A DNA stretch of 19,688 nucleotides from DATGCT01 sp964495575 (GCA_964495575.1 CAZBVS010000011.1:1-19688), one strand, 5' to 3'; shown: positions 1 through 6,633, counted from the stretch's first letter. Translations and numbers: made by a program. The notes: a model not told the origin generated them from the sequence alone.

Positions 1-563
1 CTTCGATTATTGTAGCGGCAGGATTGATAGTAGGGAACGCAGCGGTGGTGATAGGAGGAATGATGGTTACCCCGGTGCTAACACCTATTTTATTAGTAAG
101 CTTAGGAGTTTCGGTAGGGGATATAAGCTTTACTAAGAAAACAGCTATATTTGTATTAAAGTCTTTAGCGGTAGTGTTTTTAGGAGGCTTAATATTAGGA
201 ATATTGTTTGGGATGGATGGAAAACCAACGTTTTTCCCTTTGGATAATAGTTTAAGAGGAGCCGTGCTATATTTTGTAGTTGCTTTATCAGCTGGTTTTG
301 CAGCAACGTTAGCCTGGGTAAGGAAGCAGATTAATGAGATATTACCGGGGATCGCTGTGGCAGTGGCGTTAGTGCCGCCGTTGGCTTTGGTAGGGTTAGG
401 TTTTTCTGTGTTAGAGATTGAGGTGATCCGGTATAACTTCTTTGTCTTCTTCTTTAATCTTTTAGGAGTTCTGGTGGGTAGTTTGTTAGTGTTCTCTTTG
501 TTGAAGTTTTATAAGATAGAATCAAAGATTGAAGAATCAGAGGAAGCTCTTGAGGAAGAGTAA
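1..563 (+). CDS. DUF389 family membrane protein, 3' part
   Basis: The reading frame is open from base 3, so the start lies left of the window and only the C-terminal part is present. A TTG at 24 is in frame but sits inside the conserved hydrophobic segment, so it is not the start. The first visible stretch (GNAAVVIGGMMVTPVLTPI) matches the signature of the DUF389 / TIGR00341 family, multi-pass membrane proteins of unknown function. About five hydrophobic segments are visible, including one ending in an AVALVPPLALVGLG-type helix. The protein closes with a charged tail (KIESKIEESEEALEEE), probably cytoplasmic. The gene is followed directly by a strong terminator, so it ends its transcript. The family assignment is fairly sure from the motif; the biochemical role is not known. 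Confidence 0.8.
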   Translation, partial: SIIVAAGLIVGNAAVVIGGMMVTPVLTPILLVSLGVSVGDISFTKKTAIFVLKSLAVVFLGGLILGILFGMDGKPTFFPLDNSLRGAVLYFVVALSAGFAATLAWVRKQINEILPGIAVAVALVPPLALVGLGFSVLEIEVIRYNFFVFFFNLLGVLVGSLLVFSLLKFYKIESKIEESEEALEEE

Positions 564-566
564 GGT

Positions 567-625
567 TTTTAGATAAGTTATAACGGCTCAAATGTTTGAG
601 CCGTTTTTTGTTGTTGAAAAAGTTT
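567..625. repeat. 59-bp direct repeat, copy 1 (left flank of the MNT/HEPN cassette)
   Basis: This segment is identical over 59 bases to 1428-1486. It contains a complete rho-independent terminator and ends in GTTGTTGAAAAAGTTT. Similarity continues imperfectly to the left, into the last codons of the DUF389 gene (GAGGAAGAGTAAGG here, GACGAAGATTAAGG before copy 2). Confidence 0.95.
582..609 (+). terminator. Rho-independent terminator of the DUF389 gene
   Basis: An 11-bp perfect inverted repeat (AACGGCTCAAA / TTTGAGCCGTT) is followed by six T residues. It lies 18 bases after the stop codon and inside repeat copy 1. Confidence 0.9.
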
Positions 626-647
626 AATTAAAAGAGGCTAAAATTTC

Positions 648-676
648 TTGATTAAAAATAGACGTTTCGGTATAAT
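648..676 (+). promoter_or_regulatory. Sigma-70 promoter of the MNT/HEPN pair
   Basis: TTGATT (648-653) and a perfect TATAAT (671-676) are separated by 17 bases. The expected transcription start, seven bases after the -10 element, is position 683, which is the A of the ATG. The mRNA is therefore predicted to be leaderless. Confidence 0.75.
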
Positions 677-682
677 TTTTGT

Positions 683-1000
683 ATGACTGTTAAAACAAAA
701 ATTAGTCTTAAAAAGATGGTAAATAGGATTGTAGATAACTATAATCCTGAAAAAATCATTCTTTTTGGTTCTTATGCTTGGGGGGAACCAAGTAAGGATA
801 GCGATTATGATTTTTTGATAATAAAAAAAGATAAAGGTAATTTTTTTGAAGATCAAACGAGGATAAGACGATTGATAGGGAAGGAAGCAGCGGTTGATGT
901 TTTAATTTACACTCCTGATGAAATATCAAAAAGATTGAAACTAGGTGATTTTTTTGTGGAAAATATGATTAATAAAGGCAAGGTTTTATATGAAAAATAA
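683..1000 (+). CDS. MNT-type minimal nucleotidyltransferase (antitoxin of an MNT/HEPN pair)
   Basis: A 105-residue single-domain nucleotidyltransferase. It shows the family's GSX10DXD signature: G29-S30 in LFGSYAWGEPSKDSDYDFLI, then D41 and D43. A third probable metal-binding acid is D72 in the strand VDVLIY. In studied MNT/HEPN toxin-antitoxin pairs the MNT enzyme inactivates the HEPN ribonuclease by adding AMP to it; that role is inferred here from the pairing. The gene overlaps the HEPN gene by 11 bases, so the two are co-transcribed and probably translationally coupled. No ribosome binding site precedes the ATG, which coincides with the predicted transcription start. The cassette sits between two identical repeats and looks more A/T-rich than its neighbours, as expected for an acquired module. 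Confidence 0.88.
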   Translation: MTVKTKISLKKMVNRIVDNYNPEKIILFGSYAWGEPSKDSDYDFLIIKKDKGNFFEDQTRIRRLIGKEAAVDVLIYTPDEISKRLKLGDFFVENMINKGKVLYEK

Positions 1001-1382
1001 TAAGAAAAAATTAGCTCAAGAATGGTTTGGCAAGGCTCATGACGACGAACTATCAATCGAAGGTATTTTAAATAGTAAAGATGGAGCTCCAAGCACAGTT
1101 TGTTTTTTAAGCCAACAATTAGCGGAAAAATATTTGAAAGGATATTTAGTATACAAGGGCGAGGGATTTTTAAAAATTCATCAACTGGAACGTTTAATAG
1201 AGATGTGTTCAAGGATTAATGAAAGATTTCTAAATTTTGAAGAAATTGCAGCCAAGCTTAGCGCATTTTATATTTCGACTCGTTATCCGGGAGACTTTCC
1301 AGATGTTGATTTTGAGGATGCGGAAAAAGCTTATGAGGATGCTACAAAATTAAAGAATTTTATTTTGGATAAAATTGATTAA
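990..1382 (+). CDS. HEPN-domain protein (toxin partner of the MNT enzyme)
   Basis: A 130-residue all-helical HEPN protein (PF05168 type). Diagnostic stretches are the first helix with AQEWFGKAHDD, then CFLSQQLAEKYLKGYLVY, KIHQLERLIE, and the FYISTRYPGDFPD segment near residues 93-105. Its ATG lies inside the end of the MNT gene, preceded by a weak purine stretch (AAGG at 979-982). HEPN toxins are usually RNases with an Rx4-6H motif. No arginine here is followed by histidine at that spacing; the only histidines are H17 and H64. Either it uses other residues, as much of this RYPD subfamily must, or it is not an active RNase. It could also be a substrate-binding partner for the nucleotidyltransferase rather than a toxin. 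Confidence 0.85.
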   Translation: MKNNKKKLAQEWFGKAHDDELSIEGILNSKDGAPSTVCFLSQQLAEKYLKGYLVYKGEGFLKIHQLERLIEMCSRINERFLNFEEIAAKLSAFYISTRYPGDFPDVDFEDAEKAYEDATKLKNFILDKID

Positions 1383-1427
1383 ATAGAAATTTAGTAAAAA
1401 AATAAAAGAAGACGAAGATTAAGGTAG

Positions 1428-1486
1428 TTTTAGATAAGTTATAACGGCTCAAATGTTTGAGCCGTTTTTTGTTGTTGAAAAAGTTT
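1428..1486. repeat. 59-bp direct repeat, copy 2 (right flank of the MNT/HEPN cassette)
   Basis: Identical to 567-625. Besides the terminator, its right end supplies TTGAAA (1475-1480), the -35 element of the promoter proposed for the next gene. A decayed copy of the DUF389 3' end (GACGAAGATTAAGG, 1411-1424) lies just upstream. Confidence 0.95.
1443..1470 (+). terminator. Rho-independent terminator of the MNT/HEPN pair
   Basis: The same 11-bp stem and six-T tail as at 582-609. It lies about 60 bases after the HEPN stop codon and inside repeat copy 2. Confidence 0.9.
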
Positions 1487-1503
1487 GTTGAAGTATGTAT
1501 ATT
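1475..1503 (+). promoter_or_regulatory. Probable promoter of the YkuK-family gene
   Basis: TTGAAA (1475-1480) and TATATT (1498-1503) are 17 bases apart. The expected start site is 1510, exactly the A of an in-frame ATG, which predicts a second leaderless transcript. The -35 element lies inside repeat copy 2 and the -10 outside it. Confidence 0.5.
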
Positions 1504-1509
1504 GAGGGT

Positions 1510-1995
1510 ATGGAAGAGTATAAGTTCAAAGATTCATACGGAAGAGATTTATCCCCCGAAAAGGTAGTCGGGGAGATATCAGAGTATATAAAGAGTAAGC
1601 CGGAGTATGAGTATAAGATAATTATTGGTACTGATTCTGAAGGGTTGAATGAGGGGCGAGCTGATTTTGTAACCGCTATCGTGGTTCATAGAATAGGGAA
1701 CGGAGGAAAGTATTTTTGGAGAAGAGTAAAAGGAGGTAAGTTTTTCACGATGCGAGACAGAATTATCAACGAGGTAACTATCTCTTTAGATATAGCTCAG
1801 AACATGCTTTCAGTGTTCAAAGAAGGGCTAGGTGATCTGGAGTGGGATTTTGAGATTCACGCTGATGTAGGGAGTAATGGAGCGACTAGTATCTTGATTC
1901 AGGAGGTGGTAGGAATGATCAGGGCGAATAACTTTGAGCCTCGAACTAAACCAGAAAGCTATGCCGCAAGTTCGGTAGCGGATAGGCATTGTTAA
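1510..1995 (+). CDS. YkuK/DUF458 family RNase H-like protein
   Basis: The protein belongs to the DUF458 family (B. subtilis YkuK), predicted to have a ribonuclease H fold. Family hallmarks are IIIGTDSEG with the first acidic residue of the fold, the strand FEIHADVGSNGATS, EVVGMIRANNFE, and the end KPESYAASSVADRHC. I chose ATG 1510 (161 residues). The in-frame ATG at 1495 lies upstream of the best -10 element and would not be on that transcript; starting there would give 166 residues. Homologues are found widely in Firmicutes and Patescibacteria, but the substrate is not established. The gene is followed after 11 bases by another RNase H-fold nuclease, and the two probably form one transcript. 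Family call sure, start less so. Confidence 0.85.
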   Translation: MEEYKFKDSYGRDLSPEKVVGEISEYIKSKPEYEYKIIIGTDSEGLNEGRADFVTAIVVHRIGNGGKYFWRRVKGGKFFTMRDRIINEVTISLDIAQNMLSVFKEGLGDLEWDFEIHADVGSNGATSILIQEVVGMIRANNFEPRTKPESYAASSVADRHC

Positions 1996-2006
1996 TTAAA
2001 TAAAAC

Positions 2007-2576
2007 ATGGATAACAAGATTGTTTTTGATATAGAGACAAAGAATACCTTCCGTGATGTAGGAGGGAAGAAGAATATTGATAAGCTGGAGGTTTCCGTAG
2101 TAGCTTTGTACTCATACAACGATAATGAGTACAAGGTATTTGATGAGCATGAGATGGATGAGTTAGGAGAGGTACTACAGAAGGCTGATCCTTTGATCGG
2201 GTTTTCAAGTAAACAGTTTGATGTTCCGGTGTTAGAGAAACATTATGACTTCAAGCTATCCGCCGTACCACACTTTGATATATTCCAGGAGATATACGAT
2301 AGATTAGGGCGTAGAATAGGGCTTGATCCGCTTGCTGAGGCCAATTTGGGGGAGGGGAAGAGTAGTCATGGGCTTGAGGCGGTAAAAATGTATGAGAGAG
2401 GGGATATTCAGGATTTAAAGGACTATTGCCTCCAGGATGTAAAGGTAACTAAGGGTGTTTTTGATATAATATATGAGAAAGGGTATATCTGGGTTCCTAA
2501 AAAAGGATTACCGGATATGGATAAGGTGGAGATTGAGTACTCTGAGCCTGATAAATCACAAAGTTCATTGATATAA
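2007..2576 (+). CDS. DEDDy-type 3'-5' exonuclease-like protein (RNase H-like, YprB-related)
   Basis: A 189-residue protein with the three exonuclease motifs of the DEDD superfamily. Exo I is VFDIETK (D8, E10), Exo II is IGFSSKQFDVPVL (D71), and Exo III is DYCLQDVKVT. In Exo III, Y139 stands four residues before D143, which is the YX3D pattern of the DEDDy branch. All four metal-binding acids appear present, so activity on single-stranded DNA or RNA is likely. It resembles stand-alone exonuclease domains of the RNase_H_2/YprB type. It is packed between the YkuK gene and a small membrane protein, with no Shine-Dalgarno sequence. Whether it acts on DNA or RNA cannot be read from the sequence. 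Confidence 0.82.
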   Translation: MDNKIVFDIETKNTFRDVGGKKNIDKLEVSVVALYSYNDNEYKVFDEHEMDELGEVLQKADPLIGFSSKQFDVPVLEKHYDFKLSAVPHFDIFQEIYDRLGRRIGLDPLAEANLGEGKSSHGLEAVKMYERGDIQDLKDYCLQDVKVTKGVFDIIYEKGYIWVPKKGLPDMDKVEIEYSEPDKSQSSLI

Positions 2577-2581
2577 ATCTT

Positions 2582-2743
2582 ATGAAAAAACAAACTAAAG
2601 AAAAAATAAGAAGCTGGGTGGTAGGAATGATTGTGTTCTTTATGGTCTTGATGCTAGTGTTAGCGTATATGCCGGGACTTTTTGTTTCGAATAATGCCAA
2701 GGTGGAGAGAGATAGGGAGGTAGCAACTAGTACAAGAGAGTAG
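2582..2743 (+). CDS. Small single-pass membrane protein, unknown function
   Basis: An open frame of 53 codons starts five bases after the exonuclease stop. It encodes a basic N-terminus (MKKQTKEKIRSW), one strong hydrophobic helix (residues 13-35, rich in V, F, M and L) and a charged tail ending VATSTRE. The composition is typical of a real small membrane protein: positive-inside N-terminus and a single helix. The spacing fits the operon. I do not recognise a family. Confidence 0.6.
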   Translation: MKKQTKEKIRSWVVGMIVFFMVLMLVLAYMPGLFVSNNAKVERDREVATSTRE

Positions 2744-2756
2744 TAGGTTGATTAGC

Positions 2757-2942
2757 ATGAAAGTAATAAATATGAATATGGTAAAAAAAGATAAAGATCA
2801 GGTAACAATTTCTAAAGATGAAGAAGTTGAGCTTTCCAAAGAAGCCTATAAAGATTTGGATGAATCTTTAGAAGATTTAAAGAAAGGAAGGGTTTACGTT
2901 TTTGAAAACGTAGATGAGTTTATTGATTCTTTACCTGATTAA
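2757..2942 (+). CDS. Antitoxin-like small protein, no toxin neighbour
   Basis: A 61-residue acidic protein starting at ATG 2757, with GTAGG (2743-2747) nine bases upstream as a possible ribosome binding site. An in-frame TTG at 2748 was rejected because it lies too close to that site. The second half (SKEAYKDLDESLEDLKKGRVYVFENVDEFIDSL) resembles the C-terminal, toxin-wrapping part of RelB-type antitoxins: a helix, a short beta stretch after a Gly, then an acidic DEFIDSL helix. No RelE-like toxin follows; the next gene is gpmI on the other strand. It may be an orphan antitoxin or a small protein of another kind. Confidence 0.55.
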   Translation: MKVINMNMVKKDKDQVTISKDEEVELSKEAYKDLDESLEDLKKGRVYVFENVDEFIDSLPD

Positions 2943-2960
2943 TCGTTATAAGATTTTAGA

Positions 2961-4493
2961 TTAAAGAGAATCAAGCAAGGAGTTGCCGGTCATTTCTTTT
3001 GGTTTTTGGATATTCATTAAATCAAGAATGGTAGGGGCAACATCAGGAAGGATGCCTATTCTTTGAAGATCTCCTGAAGAAGGAGATTCTTTTTTATATT
3101 CTTTATCTACTATTATAAATGGAACAGGGTTAGCTTCATGCTCGGTTCTTTTTTCACCTGTTTGAGGGTCGATAAGGCATTCTGCATTACCATGGTCGGA
3201 GGTGATAATGAGGGTATGGTTGTTTGAGAGGGCGGTCTGGGCGAGCTTTTTGAGTTTCTTGTCAATAAACTTTATTGCTTCGGTGACAGCTTGGTAATCA
3301 CCGGTGTGGCCGATGATGTCAGGGTTGGGGTAGTTCATAAGGATGAAGTCAAACTCATTGTTTTGTAGGGATACGGTAACTCGGTTAGTTATTTCCTCGG
3401 CTCTCATGCGAGGACGTTTGTTGTAGTGTTCTATTTTTTCAGAAGGAATGAGAATACGGAACTCATTTTCGAAAGGTTCTTCTTCTAAACCGTTAAAGAA
3501 ATAAGTTACATGAGCGTACTTTTGAGTTTCTGAGATGCGAAGCTGCATTTTATTGTTATTAGCTAGAACCTCTCCAAGGACGTTTTTTGGTTTTGGGGAG
3601 GAGAAAGCAACTGGGTTTTGAAGATCATCGTCATATCTGGTCATGGTGGCGACATAAAGGTTTTGGAAGTTTTTAGTTTTGAATTTATCAAACTCTGGTT
3701 TGATAAAGGAGCTGGCAAGCTCTCTTGATCTGTCTTCCCGGAAGTTGAAGAAGATAACGGCGTCGTTATTTTGGATAGGATGTTTTTTGACAATGAATGG
3801 TTTTACATACTCATCAGTTAGTTTTTTGTCATACGCTTCCTGGAGAGCGTCTTTTATTTTTTTCTTGGGAGCGTTACCCATGAGCATCTGATATGTTTTT
3901 TCAACCAGGTTCCAGTTGGTGTCCCGGTCCATGCCGTAGTATCGACCGGAGATAGAGGCTATCTCTCCTTTTTCTTCTCTTTGTATTGTTTCTCTGAGTT
4001 CTTTGAGGAGTTTTCCGGCGGAGTGGGGGGCGGAGTCTCGTCCGTCGGTGAAAAGATGGAGGTAGAGGTGGGGAATGTTATTTTTGTTAGCCATTTTGAT
4101 TAAGGCTTTGAGATGATCAAGGTGGGCGTGAACTGCTCCTTCGGTGAGAAGACCGATTAAATGAAGCGCGGAGTTATTTTTGTTTACATGGTCGTACGCT
4201 TTTTTGAGAGCTTTGTTTTTGAAAAATTCACCGGATTCAATAGCGTCATTTATTTTTAAATAATGTTGGTAGAGGACTCTTCCGGAACCTAAGGTGAGAT
4301 GGCCGACCTCAGAGTTGCCGGGTTCACCCCAGGGAAGACCAACGGCAAAGCCAGATGATTTGAGAGAGCCGCCTTGGTAGTTTTTTTTAAGGTATTGGTA
4401 GTTTTTAGGGTTGGTGGTGTAGATTGGGTTAGAGTCGTTTTTTTCTCCGATTCCCCAGCCGTCAAGAATACATAGTATGGTAGTTTTTTTCAT
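2961..4493 (-). CDS. gpmI: 2,3-bisphosphoglycerate-independent phosphoglycerate mutase
   Basis: This enzyme interconverts 3- and 2-phosphoglycerate in glycolysis, using two metal ions and a phosphoserine intermediate. The 510 residues match the usual family length. Clear motifs are CILDGWG at the start (metal ligand D11), GNSEVGH with the catalytic serine S61, HLFTDGRD, SGRYYGMDRD, FNFREDRSREL, NYPNPDIIGHTGD, and ITSDHGNAE near the C-terminus. All metal-binding motifs are intact. The gene stands alone on the minus strand, convergent with the small gene ending at 2942 and divergent from rny. The shared 4494-4640 interval holds a clear plus-strand promoter. For gpmI only a possible -10 (TATAAA, complement of 4513-4518) with no good -35 is visible. 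Confidence 0.97.
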   Translation of the reverse strand: MKKTTILCILDGWGIGEKNDSNPIYTTNPKNYQYLKKNYQGGSLKSSGFAVGLPWGEPGNSEVGHLTLGSGRVLYQHYLKINDAIESGEFFKNKALKKAYDHVNKNNSALHLIGLLTEGAVHAHLDHLKALIKMANKNNIPHLYLHLFTDGRDSAPHSAGKLLKELRETIQREEKGEIASISGRYYGMDRDTNWNLVEKTYQMLMGNAPKKKIKDALQEAYDKKLTDEYVKPFIVKKHPIQNNDAVIFFNFREDRSRELASSFIKPEFDKFKTKNFQNLYVATMTRYDDDLQNPVAFSSPKPKNVLGEVLANNNKMQLRISETQKYAHVTYFFNGLEEEPFENEFRILIPSEKIEHYNKRPRMRAEEITNRVTVSLQNNEFDFILMNYPNPDIIGHTGDYQAVTEAIKFIDKKLKKLAQTALSNNHTLIITSDHGNAECLIDPQTGEKRTEHEANPVPFIIVDKEYKKESPSSGDLQRIGILPDVAPTILDLMNIQKPKEMTGNSLLDSL

Positions 4494-4535
4494 TAAATCT
4501 TTTTATTTTATGTTTATACTATCATTCTATCTTTT

Positions 4536-4564
4536 TTGACAGCGGGAATAAAGTCAGATAAAAT
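4536..4564 (+). promoter_or_regulatory. Promoter of rny
   Basis: A perfect TTGACA (4536-4541) and TAAAAT (4559-4564) are separated by 17 bases. The start site would be near 4571, leaving about 70 bases of A/T-rich leader before the rny ATG. Confidence 0.72.
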
Positions 4565-4640
4565 TCTATTATAGAAAGTAATTCATTTTATTTAATGAAT
4601 AAAATGTCGATTAAAAATACTAACTTAACACAACTAAATT

Positions 4641-6170
4641 ATGATATTAGGATTAGACCCCTTGAGCGCTTTGGCGGTGCTCGCCGCTGGGGTGATAATA
4701 GGGTATTTTATACGACGTTGGCACAGTGTTCTCCAGCAGAATACAATAGAGGAAAAAATAAAGAAGGATTTAGATTCTGCTAAGTCGGAGGCGAAGGATA
4801 TTGTTTTAGAAGCCAAGGAAAAAGCCTCGGCTATAGTTTCTGATGCACAAGAGGAAGAAAAGGAGCGAAAAAAAGATTTAAGAAAACAGGAAGAAAGACT
4901 GCTTAAAAAGGAAGATAAGCTAGAAGAAGAAAAACAGGAGGCAGAGAAAGAAAAAGAACATTATGAACAAAGATTAGAAGAGGTAGATAGAAAAAAGGAA
5001 GAGATTGAGAAGTTAAAAGAAAAGGCTGTCTTAGAATTAGAAGAAGTAGCTGGCTTGAGCAAGGAAAAAGCAAAAGATAGATTGTTTGATGAGATAGAAG
5101 AAGAGAACAAGGAAGCAATTGCTAAAAAAATAATGGATCTTGAGAAAGAGAAAAAGGAGGAGGTAGAGAAGAAGAGTAGAGAGATTGTTACCTCCGCTAT
5201 CCAGAGTTACGCCCGTGATTATGTAGGGGATGTAACAACCAGTGTAGTAGCCTTACCAGAAGAAGACATGAAAGGTAAAGTTATCGGTCGGGAAGGAAGA
5301 AATATTAGAACCTTTGAGAGATTAACAGGAGTAGAGTTAATTGTTGATGAGGCTCCAGAGAGTATTATTCTTTCTTCTTTTAATCCTTTACGAAGAGAGC
5401 TAGCTAAGATTGCGTTAGAGAAGCTTTTGGAAGATGGGAGAATACAACCAGCTAAGATTGAAGAAAAGGTGGAAGAGGCCAGAGAAGAGCTTGATGAGCA
5501 TATTAAGAAGGCCGGAGAAGAAGCTGCATATGATGTTGGAATATTAGACCTTCCTAAAGAAATCTTGTATCTTCTTGGAAAACTGAAGTATCGGACAAGC
5601 TACGGTCAGAATGTTTTAGAGCATTCGGTAGAGATGGCTCATATCTCTGAAACTATCGCCGGAGAGCTAGGACTAAAGACAGATACAGTGAAAAAAGCTG
5701 CCTTAGTTCATGATATTGGTAAGGCGGTTGATCATGATGTAGAAGGGACTCACGTTGAGATCGGGCGTAAGCTTCTTAAGAAATATGGAATGGATGACAA
5801 GGTAATTCAGGCGATGGAGGCTCATCATGAGGAGTATCCATTCTCTACACCAGAATCATATATTGTAGCGGCGGCTGATGCGATCTCAGCTTCAAGGCCA
5901 GGAGTAAGAAGAGATACATTGGATAAGTATTTGAAGCGTTTGGAAGAGATAGAGAAGGTAGTAAGAGAGTTTGATGGAGTAACCAAAGTATACGCTGTGT
6001 CTGCTGGTAGAGAGGTAAGGGTTTTTGTAAGACCGGAGAAGGTAGATGACTTTGCTTCCATCCAGTTGGCTAAGAAGATTGCTAACAAGTTACAGTCTGA
6101 TATTCAGTACCCAGGAGAAATTAAGGTCACGGTGATAAGAGAGGTAAAGGCAGTAGAGTACGCTAGATAG
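4641..6170 (+). CDS. rny: Ribonuclease Y
   Basis: RNase Y is a membrane-anchored endoribonuclease that starts mRNA decay in many bacteria lacking RNase E. The 509 residues show the full layout: an N-terminal membrane helix (residues 6-24); a long charged coiled coil (about 35-185); a KH RNA-binding domain with the GxxG loop in VIGREGRN (215-221); and an HD phosphodiesterase domain. The HD domain has LEHS (H328), the HD pair in ALVHDIGKAVDH (H357, D358) and AAADAISASRPG. The C-terminal region ends IREVKAVEYAR. All catalytic motifs are intact. No Shine-Dalgarno precedes the ATG. The position beside HU and divergent from gpmI gives no further functional hint. Confidence 0.97.
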   Translation: MILGLDPLSALAVLAAGVIIGYFIRRWHSVLQQNTIEEKIKKDLDSAKSEAKDIVLEAKEKASAIVSDAQEEEKERKKDLRKQEERLLKKEDKLEEEKQEAEKEKEHYEQRLEEVDRKKEEIEKLKEKAVLELEEVAGLSKEKAKDRLFDEIEEENKEAIAKKIMDLEKEKKEEVEKKSREIVTSAIQSYARDYVGDVTTSVVALPEEDMKGKVIGREGRNIRTFERLTGVELIVDEAPESIILSSFNPLRRELAKIALEKLLEDGRIQPAKIEEKVEEAREELDEHIKKAGEEAAYDVGILDLPKEILYLLGKLKYRTSYGQNVLEHSVEMAHISETIAGELGLKTDTVKKAALVHDIGKAVDHDVEGTHVEIGRKLLKKYGMDDKVIQAMEAHHEEYPFSTPESYIVAAADAISASRPGVRRDTLDKYLKRLEEIEKVVREFDGVTKVYAVSAGREVRVFVRPEKVDDFASIQLAKKIANKLQSDIQYPGEIKVTVIREVKAVEYAR

Positions 6171-6201
6171 CTCTTATCCTTGTAATAGAGGGGATTATAT
6201 G

Positions 6202-6210
6202 TGTTATAAT
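6202..6210 (+). promoter_or_regulatory. Extended -10 promoter of the HU gene
   Basis: TGTTATAAT (6202-6210) is a perfect -10 with the extended TGN motif. No good -35 lies at 17 bases; TTGTAA (6180-6185) is at 19. The start site would be near 6217, giving a leader of about 70 bases. Confidence 0.7.
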
Positions 6211-6240
6211 TAAGGTAAAGAGTAGCCTAAAGGTCGGATT

Positions 6241-6258
6241 GTTGGTTTTGGGACCAAC
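6241..6258 (+). other. Small hairpin in the HU leader
   Basis: GTTGGT and ACCAAC pair perfectly around the six-base loop TTTGGG. It lies in the predicted 5' untranslated region, 27 bases before the HU start codon. No terminator or riboswitch class is recognised. Confidence 0.5.
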
Positions 6259-6285
6259 TTGAAAGAAATGATTTAAAATAAAATT

Positions 6286-6561
6286 ATGAAAAAAGGAGAC
6301 TTTGTTGAAGAGTTATATGAAGCCGCTGATCTAGATACAAAAAAGAAAGCTAAAGAAACGGTAAACGCTGTTTTTGATATCATTACTGAGACTTTAGCTA
6401 AAGGAGAAGAGGTAGGTATTACTGGATTTGGAACTTTTCGAGTTTCTAAAAGAGCCGCTCGAATGGGGGTTAACCCTCAGACAGGTGAGAAGATGGAGAT
6501 TCCAGCTACTACCGTTCCTAAGTTTTCTGCAGGTAAGAACTTGAAGGAAGCTGTAAAATAG
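6286..6561 (+). CDS. hup: HU-family DNA-binding protein
   Basis: HU is a small basic dimeric protein that bends and compacts DNA. The 91-residue length is standard for the family. Features are the N-terminal helices (VEELYEAADLDTKKKAKETVNAVFDII), the GFGTFRV turn leading to the beta arms, the arm region RAARMGVNPQTGEKMEIPA with the conserved NPQTG tip, and the C-terminal FSAGKNLKEAVK. It has its own extended -10 promoter and a strong terminator, so it is monocistronic. The start codon follows AAAATAAAATT, the same eleven bases that precede the rpsP ATG, and no Shine-Dalgarno is present. Confidence 0.96.
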   Translation: MKKGDFVEELYEAADLDTKKKAKETVNAVFDIITETLAKGEEVGITGFGTFRVSKRAARMGVNPQTGEKMEIPATTVPKFSAGKNLKEAVK

Positions 6562-6580
6562 GAATTATATCTTAAATAAA

Positions 6581-6620
6581 AAGCCCCATCCCGAGAATCC
6601 TCGGGATGGGGCTTTTCTTT
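6581..6620. terminator. Bidirectional rho-independent terminator between HU and the secreted-protein gene
   Basis: A 15-bp perfect stem (AAGCCCCATCCCGAG, 6581-6595, pairing with 6600-6614) around the loop AATC. It is flanked by A-rich sequence on the left and TTTTCTTT on the right, so it can end both the plus-strand HU transcript and the minus-strand operon that ends at 6634. Confidence 0.93.
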
Positions 6621-6633
6621 CGACCTTGATTTT

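Noticed and set aside
1946..2208. Two minus-strand frames opposite the YkuK and exonuclease genes
   Set aside because: They lie wholly antisense to well-supported genes and show no domain or signal.
4595..4783. Open frame of 62 codons upstream of and overlapping rny
   Set aside because: It overlaps the start of rny in another frame, shows no family features, and is best explained as the shadow of the A-rich leader and rny coding sequence.
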